The notes: generated by a model from the letters alone, not told the origin. Shown: positions 47,962 to 60,730, numbered from the stretch's first letter. The stretch is DNA of 64,000 nt from Gonapodya prolifera JEL478 (GCA_001574975.1 KQ965734.1:443320-507319); one strand, 5' to 3'. Numbers and translations: made by a program.

Positions 47962-50900
47962 ATGGCGACCCCGTTCGGCTCCGTCCTCGCAAACACCCTC
48001 CAACCCGGTACGTCACGGAAAAACATCATTATTCATCGAATTCTCGCGCGGGCGGGGCCCTCTACCGTACTCTGCTCGGATCTGTCGGACGAACGACGGC
48101 GATGGAGTGATTTCCGCCCGTAGCGCTTCACGGCCGCTTCTCTTCCGCGAATTGAACGGAGATCACTCTGTCTCGCTGAGCTTTCACTCACGAGTGGATC
48201 ATCGCAGCCAGATGGGGTCATTCTGGGGTGAATCCGTTCCTAATCTCACGTGTTTGCCGTTTTCCTCCACTCACACCGACGTGATTTTGACAACAATACA
48301 CTCTTTGCGACGAACAATGGGAATCTCTCGTGTTTGGCGGATCAGACCAACGTCTCCGTGACGAGGCCACAGCTGCGCTTGAAAAGGCATCTACTGACAA
48401 CTATGTACGTTGTGAACACAGTCTTCGTGGTTTGTGGATACTGCTTTACTCACTAATCGGTATTCCGTGCGACATTCCCACCTTCTTGCTGTACATCACG
48501 TGTACCTTGGACGACAGGCCGCATTCGTCACCGCGCTTGCCCAAGAGCTGGCAAACGAGGCCCCAAACCTATCCCATATTCGACAGGCAGCTGGATTGCA
48601 AATAAAAAACTCACTTCAGGCCAAAGTTAGTTGCTTCCACCTTCTCCATCGATGAGGACAATTGCCAATGTTCTTCATCAACAGGATGACCAGCGCGCAG
48701 AGCAGTACGTGCAACGCTGGATGTCTCTCGACGTTGGAACGAAGACGCAAGTTCGCGCCTTCGCGCTTCAAACTCTCGGCTCCGATGACAAGCTTGCCGG
48801 CAACGCTGCAGCCCAGGTGGTTGCCGCAGTGGCAACCATAGATCTGCCCAAGAATGAGTGGCCGGAACTTATCCAACGGTTGTTGGATAACATGTCGACA
48901 GATAGGACATCTGCTCGACTGCACTCGTTGCAAGCAATCGGGTTCACTTGCGAAGGGATTGTGAGTAGTGTGGGTCGATAAGCCTTCCCCATGGCACGTA
49001 ACTGGCAAACTCTCAACAGGATCCAGATCTTCTCACCCAGCAAGCGAACAATATTCTCACAGCTGTGGTACAAGGTGCTCGCAAAGAAGAGCCCTCGAAC
49101 GACGTGAGGCTGGCTGCGCTTCAGGCGCTCTACAACTCCCTCGAGTTCATCAAAGCTAATTTCGAGCGGGATGGCGAGAGGAACTACATAATGCAGGTCG
49201 TCTGTGAAGCAACAGTGTCGGACAACCAGGATGTTCAAGTTTCTGCGTACGAGTGTCTTGTCAGGATTATGCAACTGTATTACGACTATATGGAATACTA
49301 CATGGAGAAAGCGCTGTTCGGGGTGAGTGATTTGTCGTCTCATATCTGAAGTTTCGTTGCTTGAAACAAGTTCGAACTTTAGCTGACCGTAATTGGCATG
49401 AAGCACCAGAACGAGAAAGTTGCACTCCAGGCCGTCGAGTTCTGGTCAACGGTGTGCGATGAGGAAATCGAGATTCAAGCCGAACTGGAAGATGCCGAGC
49501 AAACGGGAGACGAACCTTCAAGGACTTCGAAAAACTTCGCTGGCCAGGCAGTCAAGGACCTTGTTCCGGTGCTGCTCCACCTTTTGACGAAGAAAGAGGA
49601 AGAAGATGATGAAGACGAATGGAATCTTCCTATGGCATCTGCTACTTGCCTCAGTCTCTTGGCAAACTGCGTGCGGGATGTAATCGTCCAACCTGTCATT
49701 CCCTTTGTGGAGCAAAACATTACAAGCCAGGACTGGCGCTACAGAGAAGCAGCTGTCATGGCGTTCGGTGAGTGCCATGTTTGGAATTTTCTCTTCGGCG
49801 GTGACGACACATTATAGTCTCGCAGGATCGATACTTGAGGGCCCACAACCAAAACTTCTTGCTCATCTCGTAACTCAAGCGCTCCCACTTCTCCTCAATA
49901 TGATGCGTGATCCCCAGGTGTCTGTAAAGGATACGGCGGCTTGGACGTTAGGGAGGATCTCCGATGTCCTCGCAGAAACACTGAAAGAGGACGCAACCTT
50001 GAGGAATGTACTGGGTGCTGTCGTACACGGCCTTGCAGATTCTCCCAGAGTTGCTTCCAATTGTTGTTGGGTGAGCTCGAGACAAGCCTTCCGACCAATA
50101 CAGTTGTTTGACCTCTGCTTTGTTTCACCAAATAGTGCATTATCAACCTTTCAGACCAACTTGCCCCTGAAGAGCCAGAACCGCAAACTTACATCATGTC
50201 TGCATACTTCGATGGGTTGATATCGGCCCTTCTCAACGTTACTGCCCAACCGCACTCTGAGGTCAACTTCCGTGCAACAGCTCATGAGGCTATGTCATCT
50301 CTTGTTAGCCACTGCGCCAAGGATTGCTACCCTTCAGTAGAGAGACTCATGCTTGCCATTTTGGATCGCCTTGATGCCAGTGTAGCGATGCAAACACAAC
50401 TTGTGAATCAGGATGACCGCAATGTCCACTATGAAACCCAAGCAAACCTCTGCAGCGTATTGACGGTAAGTATTTACTTTCATTTTTAATGATATTGACT
50501 TCACATTGATGATTGCGTTCAGAGCTGCATCCGAAGATTGCGAAGCCACGTCGCTCCTAACGCTGATCGGATTATGCGATCCTTGCTCACCCTGATGTCA
50601 GCCGCAGCAAAGAGCTCCACTGTACTTGAGGATGCGTTCCTCACGGTGGGCGCCTTTACAGCAGGTGAGACTTCATTTGTGTTTCTTGATTAATTGAAGG
50701 AATAATTCAATCCGCTGTGTAGCCGTCGAAGGAGAGTTTGTGCGATATATCGACCCTTTCTTCCCATTCCTCGAAGCGGCGCTCCGCAATCACGAAGAAC
50801 ATCAAATGTGCTCTATTGCTGTCGGCATTGTTGGGGACATTTGTCGCGCTCTTAACGACCAAGCATTGCCATACTGTGACACCTTTATGACACTGCTACT

Positions 50901-51665
50901 CCAAAACTTGCAAAGTCCTCAGCTTCACCGAGACGTGAAACCTGCCATCTTGTCGTGCTTCGGCGATATTGCACTGGCGATTGGGCCTGGATTCTCTGCC
51001 TACTTGGATGTTGTAATGATGGTTCTTCTCCAGGCGTGCCAAATTCGGGCGCCGCCGGTGTGTATTCATGCCTTAAAACTTTATTATGACAAAATTGCTG
51101 ACATCGTGCTTTGAAGAACAATTACGACATGATGGACTATGTGAACCAACTGCGAGAAGGGATCATTGAAGCATACGTTGGTATTGTGCAAGGGCTTAAG
51201 AGTGGTGATAAAGGTATGTGTCGCATTCTCAATCCGTGTAATCTGTACTTACTACTTCCTGCAGCCTCGACTCTCTTGCCCCATGTCGAACGAGTTTTCC
51301 ACTTCCTTCGCACTGTTTACACCGAAGAAGTTGAGCGGAGTCCCGATCTTACACGCCAACTTATTGGACTGATCGGGTGCGTTTTGTTTCGTGTTTCTGT
51401 TCATTCATTCTCGAATGGTAAACTGATATCGTCGAATCCAGCGATTTTGCTGAATCCTTCCCTCGTGGAGAAATTAAAGTGTTCCTTCAGCAAGAGTGGA
51501 TCGACACTCTCATCCGAGAGGGTCGCTCGTGGAGAGGGGATGGCAGTGCATCTGTTAAAGAGGTAAGTTAAGATGACATCAGGGAGATGGGAATTGGTGC
51601 TCAATGGAGCTTTATAGGTTGCAAAATGGGCCCAAGCCGTCATCAAACGTCAAGCAGCTGCATGA
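47962..51665 (+). CDS. KAP95: importin-beta / karyopherin beta-1 (Kap95)
   Basis: Nuclear import receptor that binds importin-alpha cargo complexes and nucleoporins and is released by Ran-GTP. Fourteen exons give 868 residues (yeast has 861): 47962-48007, 48346-48404, 48518-48625, 48685-48960, 49020-49322, 49383-49767, 49826-50070, 50136-50465, 50523-50664, 50723-51057, 51117-51213, 51265-51376, 51442-51562 and 51618-51665. HEAT repeats run through the whole length. Conserved blocks include [38 protein letters not shown], the acidic loop [20 protein letters not shown] and LGRISDV. All joins keep frame and family order. No truncation. Confidence 0.98.
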
Positions 51666-51860
51666 ATTCCGTCGAGAAGGGCTCGTGTTTGGGGATAACA
51701 CGACCCACTAGAAATCATCAAGCACATTCTCTACACTTCTTGTTTCCTCCCTCCTCCCCCCTACCCTCCACCAACGTTTATCTCGAACCCCGTGTTTTTT
51801 CCCGCTGCCTATATCTGATGGCCTTAATGTGCCGCTGTATTCGCACTTGAATACAGAGAT

Positions 51861-54393
51861 TCAATATCCATATAAACTGTTCGCTTGTTCTAATGCCTTA
51901 CGATCCTTACTTCCTCTTAGAACTGTGACATCTACTTCCCCTTCGCTATCCTCTTGCGCATCAACCTCGTCACGATTCCCGTGCACTGCCCTATGCACTT
52001 TCAAATCGTTATCTCGATAGGTTTCTTCACTGGGTTCAGAACGAGAGTGCTGTTGTGAAGGTGGATGCTTCGAAGAGACCACTGTGTCCATGGGAGCATC
52101 GATATGTTCATTCGACGATGGCCCCATTCGATCAATATTGTCATCATTCTCCATATCTTCGTCTTCTTCTTCCACAAAGTTATCCTCCGCTGCTTTGGGT
52201 GTAACCTTTTTGATCAGATGAGACGGGGGAGGCCACACAGGTGGCGGAGCAAGGGCGGAAGGGTTAGCGACTTTCGGGGGTGGCCACACTGGAGGATTTA
52301 TGCCATTCAACGGTTGCTTAGGTTCCACAGGTGCGCCAAGGACGTCGTTCGGTTTCACAAGTTTAAGAAGTTTCTTCAGCCTGTCTCGTTCCTGGGCGAG
52401 GGTTTAGCTTTCATTGTGTCAAAATCAACATCGGGGGGACTGACCTTTGTCAACCGCGTCACTTCTCTTTTTGCTGTCACGACTTTTTCGTAAATTGTCT
52501 TTTTCTCGAGCGACTTCAAATAACTGTCCACATCAACATCCTCTTCAACCTGAGCTTCTTCCAAATGCCCGACTTGGTGTTCTTTCCCGCTTTCCATCGA
52601 GTCGTGCGTTCTTTGAAGCGCATCTACCGATGTTTTCGCATCTGCAATCTTTTGGTCCAGTGCTGAACATTTCTCAAGTAAGGACTCATATGTTTCGACA
52701 TTGCTGGTGTGGTCGCCGTCCGTTGCATTTTTACCCGAAGTGGCAGTTCTCGGATTCTTGGGCTTCCGGGCCGTTCCAGTCCGATCGAAAAACTCATCAT
52801 CGTCATCATCCAGGTCCTTCTTTCGCTTTTGCTTGGCAATCGCCTCGCCGCTGCTGGTGAGAAGGCCTCGACGGTCCAGCTTCTTACAGGCATCAAGAGA
52901 GCATTCAACTTCTGCGTCCCGTTTCCTACGGCCTTCGCCTTTCGCAACAATGGGGGCGCCCGTGGTAGGATCGGATATGGGGAGATCGAGTGTGGCAATG
53001 TAGACGTGAGATTGCCCGTGACCTGAATCGGAGTAAGTAAAATCAAGGGTATGACCCCTTTTCAGTTCAAAGCAGTCGCGTAGGACGTAAAACGAAGAGG
53101 ATCCCGCGAGCGACATGTCAAATGGAGATCCGCGGAACATCTTCAGAACATCTTACGAACCTATTACTCAGCCAATGGCGAATGGCTTTTTTCGGATCCT
53201 TGAAATAGAACTAGAACAAAAGAGAATCGGAAATCGGATCAAATATTGCTCATTGCATGTGGTCGATGTTGTCGAATCCACAAATCGACAACGAAAGGTA
53301 TCAATTTTATCCGAGAGCACCTTCCAGTCCAATGTATACATATCCACTCATGTGAAACAACAATTGCCAACTTACAGCTCCCTCGTCGACTTCCACCTCA
53401 TCGACCGCTGTGTCCGCTTCGAAATTCTCGTCATCCACCGCGTCTTCTCCGAATCCCCACGTTACTTCGTGAAGATCTTCTACGGTGGTCGGCTTCGCTA
53501 CCGTTGCGTTTGCCGGAGCTTTCAAGGCTGCCTTTGTGTCGTCGTCGTCTACTTCGTCCAGATCCGCTGCGTCTGCTGGGTGGCTCCGTTCGCTCGGCCC
53601 GCCGGAGAGGACAAGGACCCGAGTGGATGCGCCGAAACGAAGCTGGTCGCCCGCCTTGAGTTGCACATGGGTCCGTTTCGGGAGGTCTTTCTGGTTTTAT
53701 CAAAAAGGACATTTAGGGAGTCGATGAGAATTTCACGACACAACGGAAGGAGTCTCCCCAAATTATCGCACAAAGTTGAGTCGTCGCTAGAGACAAGGGT
53801 CTCTTCTCTCCGCAACTGCATGGACAAAATCCACAATGCCCGGACGAACCTTGTTCAATTTGGTTCCATGAGATGTACCAAGGTCATATATATGTAAAGA
53901 ACCATCACGATGGAACTGAAGGACTGCGTGTAGGCGGGATACTGACTACATGGAGGGTCCGAATTCAAAAGGAAGAAACAACTCGACCGTGAGCACATTC
54001 ACGTACAGGATGTTCCTAATATGGTGCGTCAGTAAATTTCGACTGACAAAGTGCAAAGGCAGTCATGATTCAACGTACCAGCTCGATATTGCAAGTCGGC
54101 AATCTCCCAACAACGAGGAACTCATTGTCGGTCGGCAACTCAATATTGTCCAACAAGACGCTTTCCACCCCATCACATGCATTCACACGGAGTCAATAGG
54201 TGCGGTGCTCAGGAGCTCGAAATAGGAAATGAGAAACATACCCATCCTTGACCACCTCGAACAACCATAGCGATTGAGGAAGTCCACTCCACTCCGGTTT
54301 CTCGTAGTCCAGAGGTGGGGCAGGTGGTGTCTTAGGGGGCTCCTGTCTGACTGGCACTGCAGGAACAGCGAACACGGGTTCTTGGGTGGACAT
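51861..54393 (-). CDS. kanadaptin (SLC4A1AP) homolog, FHA plus dsRNA-binding-like domain
   Basis: Nuclear protein of unclear role; the animal homolog has been linked to splicing-related complexes and to anion exchanger binding. Eight exons (54242-54393, 54079-54160, 54007-54015, 53850-53945, 53376-53690, 53157-53210, 52445-53140, 51861-52391) give 644 residues (human 796). The family start PLDYEKPEWSGLPQ precedes an FHA domain with GRLPTC, HPSVSRLHAVLQF and DLGTSHGT. A 9-nt exon supplies EHP in the FHA core. Then come KDPKKAIRHWL and a dsRBD-like region (FELKRG...CSLDACKKLDRRGLL), a coiled coil, and a Pro/acidic tail. Start set at the first ATG in frame upstream of the conserved region. Confidence 0.92.
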
Positions 54394-54651
54394 TTCGCGT
54401 GCTTTGGTCCCGCCCCACGGCTCAACTTCAGTGTAATTCAGCCGGACTTTGTTTTCCACATTTCAATGTGAGTTGCCGAACGGAGTGGCATAGGACCTCT
54501 GATGGCCGATGATGTGTACAATTTTCAAGCTCAACAAACCGAGTGATGCAATCGCTTTGCGGATACCTTACGTCTTCATTACTGAGACCATTGTCTCGTT
54601 TGCTCAATCCATTTTTTGACAATGTGCATCTATTTAACAGTATCACTCTCC

Positions 54652-56316
54652 TTACAGGTTGCTAATGCGTTGGTACAGTGCTGTACTGCACTGCTGCGAT
54701 CCGGACGCGGTTTTCGGCCTCATAGTCACTTATCATCGCGTTCAGGTCCTACAGTCATGACGTTGAATGGTTTCTACTTCTCGCCTCACCAGCGTATTAT
54801 CATCTTACCTCCAATGAATCTATCTGCTCCAGCTTCTCAAGCGCGTTCCAAAGTTTTGTTGAACCATCCCGAAATTCCTCCACGGTTGTTTTATGTGACA
54901 ACTCTGCACTTTCGATCTCCTGTTTAGCTTGCGTCTAAGATTTTCACCGTCACGTCTGGTCAATATATCACGCAATGATTCAAAAGAACTCACGATATCT
55001 TGCGCAAACTTTGCTTGAGTCTGTTCATCAAACACTTTGGGTACAGTTGACGGAGGAGTAACTAGAAGCGAAGGCCGACGAGATGTCATGGTAACGTTCT
55101 CGAGCATGGAATGTCTCAATGCACCTACTTGATTGAAATGGCGAAAGAACTTCTGCAATATATGAGTGATTTCGCATATACCGCTCCAACGCGATATCGC
55201 GTATTGTCAATTGGTCCATGTCGTCTGATGGTGACGGAATACAGGTAAAAGGAAGTGATCAGATCTGTACAGCTCTGGGATAAATTACCTCCCGCAACAT
55301 CTGCATTATCTTCCATTTGGCTTTTCTGAAAGAGAACGACAGGAAGGGAAATTAGTGTCTCTCCTCAAAAGTCAAGTGTTATTGCCCCATACCTTCACAT
55401 GAGCACCAAATAATTGCAGAGAAGGAGGGTGCTTGGGCATTTGGGTGTATTTGGGAGCGGCTTGGGAAGCGACGGGGCGACCAGGCACAGCAGTAGCGAC
55501 ATTGGGATACCGATAAGGGTTCATTCGATTGCTCGGGTGCACTTTGATTGTGCTGGTCGCGATTGGCGTCAACGGTCCTAGACGCGCAACTTTTCATTTG
55601 GGCGGAAGCGGCAAATGCTTTTGAATTCATCAGAGTTCTCACCCTCGTACTTGACATAATGCATCGCGTTGATCTCGGGTTTGTTGCCACCAAACAGACG
55701 GAATCGGCGGCGAGAGATGGTCACGTTGGAATCGCCTGTATCGAAGCCACATATTCGCTCGTGTACTTCGATTTCCTTACTTTTCGAATTGGCTTCATGG
55801 CATTCAGACGGGTACACAGAACACCATTATACTCACCCGCCCCCCGGGAGCACTTTTCCTCTCTCGAAATACATCTTCATCGAGCCAGCCATACCCATCG
55901 GGCGGGAGTGGTGCACTCGCAGCAGCGTCGGGGACGTGGAAGAAGAATAGGTGGGACGCTAGCATGGAGATTCCATGTATGGTACACACTTCGGCAATAC
56001 CATCGTCAAAAATCCGAAGAGCTCACGTTCTGGCTTGCTCACGATTGCCCAAGAATAGTCACTCTCCGTGTACATTTCGAGGGCCTTTTCCAGCATGCCT
56101 ATGATTTGGGATTTTTGCTCGCGATCGGCACTAGAGAGGCATTGATGCTGCTCACTAGCATATTTGTCTGTAGTGAGAAATGATGGACTTTTAAAACTGG
56201 TCGCAGCGATCGTGTGGAACTGGTGAAGTCAGATCAGCGCGACAAGACAACATAATCCGAAAGATTAGGTTCTAGTCCAAGGATCAAAAGTCGACGAACA
56301 GACCTGCGTTCGCCAT
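54652..56316 (-). CDS. BAF57/SMARCE1-like chromatin protein (tentative)
   Basis: Ten exons join in frame to 315 residues: 56304-56316, 56043-56167, 55837-55958, 55643-55779, 55393-55577, 55289-55325, 55129-55224, 54994-55061, 54809-54934 and 54652-54690. Residues 1-145 are unrecognised. A Pro/Tyr-rich stretch (NPYRYPNVATAVPGRP) is followed by an acidic turn and IALERYMRNHSYIAEVLSP, which resembles the A..R..RNH..I.E.LS segment of BAF57, the SWI/SNF accessory subunit. A C-terminal coiled coil follows (QAKFAQDITQAKQEIE, then WNALEKLEQ). The BAF57 HMG box is not visible. Gene structure is well supported by frame; the family call is a resemblance only. Confidence 0.6.
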
Positions 56317-56553
56317 GGCTGCGATTCGTCTGTCATGATTCCAGTGCAAATTCGGTGAGACAACTTGAGATTTTACTGCTTTGAGTTGAACCTGCCCTTG
56401 ATAGTGCACTTCCACCCCAACCAAAATGTACTACTTTTCTAAAGGCATCGCAAACAGGTGCAAATGGTGTGACCGGACAAACAACACTCATAATCGATTC
56501 CGTCTTCATGAACTACTCAATCTTAAGGCTGAACCGCAATACGTTTGATACAA

Positions 56554-57571
56554 TCAGCACTTCGCGGCTTCACCAGTAGCCTTGGTGTTGAGAATAAGGG
56601 CGACAATGAGACCGTAAAGACTAATGCAAATTCGGCATTAGGAACGGACAACAGCGAACCCAAAGCTGAAGGTAGCAGACTTACCCCAAGACTTCAGCGA
56701 AAATGAGAATGAGAATCATTCCGACGAAGAGACGGGGTTGCTGGGCAGTTCCTCGCACACCAGCGTCACCGACAATTCCAATAGCAAAGCCGGCAGCAAG
56801 CCCAGCCAGACCGACAGACAGACCCGCGCCAAGTTGAATCATACCGCTGAAGTTGCTCGTAAGCTAAGGAATAAATCCGGGAAATTTTGAAATAACACGT
56901 ACGAGAACAGAGTTTGTTTGATGTCGAGACCTCCAGAAACCAACACACCGACGACAAGCCCGTAAATAGCAATGATACCAGCCTTTGAAATTTGTGTTTG
57001 AAATGAGATACTTTTAGATGAGTCATGCACAGGGCAGCGATGGCAAGCATCGATTGTCTGTGACATCGACAACATGAACTGAGACCCACCATGACAACCG
57101 GGACAATGGACTTCATAATCAGCTCAGGCCTCATAACACCCATAGCCGAAATTCCAACTCCGGATTTTGCAGTCCCGTAGGCAGCTCCAAAGCCTTGAGA
57201 CGTGTGTGTCAGGCAATCAACCATCTGATAAGGGGATTTGATATACAGATGTACTCACTGGAGAACACGATGGCCGAAGCGACTCCCATACTTCCGAAGA
57301 AGGAGGCGTAGATGGGGCCTAGCGATTTTACGCCGGGGTAACGTCGAAGATGATAATCCCGGACGCAAGTAGGCAACGTGATATTAACATGACGCGAATA
57401 CAGCGCAGCAAGCACACGAAGAGAGAAGCATAACGCGCCACTCCAAAATGAATGGCAGACATGCGCGTCGGCTGAACCGATGACAAGGGTGGCGCTGGGA
57501 GGCAGCGCCAGCAACTCCAAGCGACCACGCGACTGGTCTTACTAATGCTTACAGTATTCAATCGAGGTCAT
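56554..57571 (-). CDS. VMA3: V-ATPase proteolipid subunit c (Vma3)
   Basis: Forms the proton-carrying c-ring of the V0 sector. Six exons (57553-57571, 57259-57318, 57090-57193, 56903-56982, 56685-56855, 56554-56620) give 166 residues with four transmembrane helices. The duplicated motifs are intact: [14 protein letters not shown] with [18 protein letters not shown], and [17 protein letters not shown]. The proton-binding Glu lies in helix 4 ([18 protein letters not shown]). The N-terminus [15 protein letters not shown] is split after residue 6 by a 234-nt intron. The acidic site and length fit subunit c, not c''. Confidence 0.97.
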
Positions 57572-57794
57572 TTCGGCTTTTGCAGATGGAGGATACGGGT
57601 TGAGGTTGTGTTGTGAGGCGATTGAAACGATTGAAAAGGGGAGACAACCTACAAATACTCAGCCAAAATATTGAAGTCTAAATTAATTACCTTTCTTCAA
57701 TTCATTGCTTCCTAAAATGCAAAAATTTACATCAGACGCTGTACTTCTAAAATACTGGGGTAATCAGTAAAGTTCGATGAAATCTGTCCTTGAA

Positions 57795-58599
57795 TCAGAT
57801 GGGCACGATGTGGCATCCAAGGAGACCCTTTCCGCTCCATTTGCGAGGGACTAGTGTTACCGTCAAAAGCCCACGATTGGCCCTCTCGAGCAGAACTTTG
57901 ATTTCCTTCTGTAAATGAATATGGTTTTGGACTTTTGGAATATGGTGAGACAGTTGCAACTAACTCACGTTCTCATTGCGCGAAACGGTTGCGGGGAGTA
58001 GGGAGATTTCATTTACGTTTTCGAACATGAGAAGCTGGTCCCCTCTTTCCAGCCCAGCGGCTGAGAGAGCCACGAGTGAAAGAAGCAGGAAGAACAATGG
58101 AAAAATTGATGTGATTAAATGCAAAAGAATAACCAGAGCTCCAATAGGTTACGAATGATAGATACCAACCACTTGCAGGCGAATCCGGGGCAACAGCATT
58201 AACCCTTGCAAAAGGAACCGTACTCGCGCTGGCGTTTGTTGTAGAGGTAGCAGACGCCTTTTCGATCTGCGACTGCGCATAGAATCGGTGGAGGGATGCT
58301 TCGATGTCGTCCGTCAATTTCTTGTGATCATTGCGTAGACCTAGAATAGTGGTTTACGAATGCAGCACCCGCCACAAAACTCGCGCGCCAGTATGCTCAC
58401 GTATGATTGCGTTTCTCGCTGACCGAATTGTGGGGAGATCCAAGTCTGCCTTGGGAAACCCCTCGTCGTCCACCAACGGACTCGTCAGATCCGACCCGTT
58501 CGCTCTCAAGACGGACTCGAACTGCCGGATTTCCGATTCTAGCTTATCTCTCTCCGCGATAAGCTTCCTGGTCTCCTCCCGTAGTTGTTCTGCAAGCAT
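57795..58599 (-). CDS. NAS2: proteasome assembly chaperone Nas2 / PSMD9 (p27)
   Basis: Chaperones the Rpt5 base subunit during assembly of the 19S regulatory particle. Four exons (58401-58599, 58170-58340, 57969-58060, 57795-57908) give 191 residues. An N-terminal coiled coil (EQLREETRKLIAERDKLES) leads into LRNDHKKLTDDIEASLH, a family hallmark. A PDZ-like domain (PFARVNAVAPDSPAS, AAGLERGDQLLMFENVN, the first two rebuilt across an intron) follows, and the end GKGLLGCHIVPI is typical. Head-to-head with the carrier gene, 103 bp between starts. Confidence 0.94.
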
Positions 58600-58702
58600 T
58601 ACGACGGTGATTTTGAGAGCCGGCTGATCTTTCCCAAAGTGAGGAGAATATCATCCGATCACTTTCACTGCAACCACTTTTTGCTTCCGATTTGATCAAT
58701 CA
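58600..58702. promoter_or_regulatory. compact bidirectional promoter, NAS2 / oxodicarboxylate carrier
   Basis: Only 103 bp separate the two start codons, so both genes must share promoter sequence. No TATA-like box is evident; a short run GATTTGATCAATCA precedes the carrier ATG. Confidence 0.55.
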
Positions 58703-60236
58703 ATGTCGTCTGGTACGCCTCATGGCCCTTTTCATGCTGCCCTCAGTTGCGATAACCCCACCAACACGAAGAAGGAGCTCCCAAGCAGCCAGTGCGGCCC
58801 TTACCGTTCCAATACGCTCTTCTCGCCGGCGCGATCGCCGGCTGCACAGAAATATGTGTCATGTACCCGCTCGATGGTTTGTTGATGTTGATTTCCGGAT
58901 GCATGAGGCGTGGAACCAAACTGTGAGCAGTCGTGAAGACGCGGCTCCAATTGGAGGTCGGCAGGGGCCAATATTCCTCCATGTACGACTGTATGCGCCA
59001 GATTGTCGTTCACGAGGGCCCGTTGAAGCTGTACCGGGGTATGATTCCTCCAATCCTTGCTGAAGGTGAGGCACGCGTGCGCTTGTGAACCACGTTGCAA
59101 ATTTGATGTGTGAGACCCGCCTGAAACCAGCCCCGAAACGAGCCGTCAAGTTCGGCGCAAACGATACGTACACTGGCATTGCTCGCAAGTGGGGATTCGG
59201 CGCCTCGCAAGCAACGTCAACTGTCGTTGGCTTGTTCGCCGGCATGAGCGAGGGAATTGTCATTTGCCCCAGCGATCTCGTCAAGATACGATTGCAGGAT
59301 AAAGCTAATGCTGGAAAGTACAAGAATACTATTGATTGCATGGTGAAAGTCACACGCTCGGAAGGTGAGTACTACCTCAGAACTCGTGCAAATGAACAGG
59401 GGGGTTTAACATCTGTTGGAAGGAATCCTTGCCTTCTATAACGGCCTCGGTGCGACGTTATGGCGCAATGGCTCGTGGAATGCGGGATACTTTGGAGTCA
59501 TTCAGTAAGTGGGAACGATGGAGCATGTCGCCCTCCCTCGCATCAACGTTTCGACCTCATCAGCTTTGCCCGAGGATTGATGCCGGTGCAGAAAGATGAT
59601 AGCAAAGCGGTAGCGATGTTCAAGAACTTCCTCTCGGGAGCATTAGGTTCGTTTCATGTTTGCAGAATGTTTGGTTTGGTCTAAATTACATCTTGTGATT
59701 CAGGTGGAACCGTGGGAACAGTGAGAGGAAAAGCATCAAGAATGTGCGCGAGAGGTCGTTTTCACCCTCTTTTCGTCCCTCACAGATGATCAACACTCCT
59801 TTTGATGTGGGTTTGCCAATTGAAATTCCTTCTTAGTCTTGCAATAGCGGTCTCACGACGTCGAAACGGACAAAAGATGTTGAAATCTCGGATACAAAAC
59901 AGCCCCATGACTGATAGAACGGTGAGCGTCCCAACAGAACGTTCTCTGTTCCGAAGGGGCGAGTGACACTGGCAGTTTCCCGTCTAGTACAAACCCACAC
60001 TGAGGGGATACGCGCTGGTCTATCGCACGGAAGGATTCCAAGCCTTGTACAAGGGATTTGTTCCCAAAGTGTGGCGATTAGGGGTACGTGCTGCACCTTA
60101 CTTGTCAACGCCGAGGGGGAGGATCTTTGATCATGCGACTGACCTCGTCGTGCCCTGTATGCAGCCTGGCGGTGGGATTCTTCTGGTCGTGTACGACGCT
60201 TCTGCAACGTGGATTCGAAGGACGTTCCAAGTGTAG
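58703..60236 (+). CDS. mitochondrial 2-oxodicarboxylate carrier (Odc1/2)
   Basis: Inner-membrane exchanger of 2-oxoglutarate/2-oxoadipate, feeding lysine and glutamate synthesis. Eleven exons give 298 residues: 58703-58712, 58775-58876, 58931-59065, 59131-59364, 59423-59504, 59564-59646, 59704-59720, 59786-59806, 59877-59921, 59988-60083 and 60165-60236. Three mitochondrial-carrier repeats carry PLDVVKTRLQ, PSDLVKIRLQ and PFDMLKSRIQ. The third, PFDMLK, is assembled from three separate exons, two of them 17 and 21 nt. The ODC-type features PFQYALLAGAIAGCTE and RAVKFGANDTY are seen. Substrate assignment rests on overall resemblance to Odc/SLC25A21. Confidence 0.93.
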
Positions 60237-60730
60237 TTCTGTCGGCCAAAAGAACGGCATTTGCATTCTCGAATTGGGTATTCGCTGTACGTAACGAAAA
60301 AGGAAACGACAATAGAAGGTCGGAGCTCGCATGCCGTGACTCAAATGCGGACTGATTCCTGAAACATGCTGCGATCACGACCGGCGATGTGCTGTGTCCC
60401 GCGGACACAATGAGAGCATGACAAGGCAAAAACCAGCGTTGAATTGGGGTCTCGTACATGAATTCCGTCCAGTCAAGAACCAGTGGTAGCACAAGATCTT
60501 GTTACTTCCATCATGCATGAGTCCGAAACGATTGTGCCCCTCGAACTACGTTAGGGCGTACAAGTTAGCTCTTCGAAAGTATGTAGTGACACTTTCTGTT
60601 ACCCTCTTCTTGGACTAACCACTTAGGCAAGTGACGGTCTTCGATGGAGTTGGTGCCATGTTTGATTCTGAGTGGACCGGGCACCGAGGTTACTGCGGTT
60701 GACCACACACCACAAGCGGACACACGCGAT
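60237..60730. other. intergenic region
   Basis: 494 bp between co-oriented genes. The right end is C/A-rich leader sequence before the CAP-H2 ATG. Open frames on the minus strand show no coding character. Confidence 0.5.

Noticed and set aside
57319-57552. Open frame inside the first VMA3 intron
   Set aside because: Removing the segment as an intron gives the exact subunit c N-terminus, and the splice sites are good.
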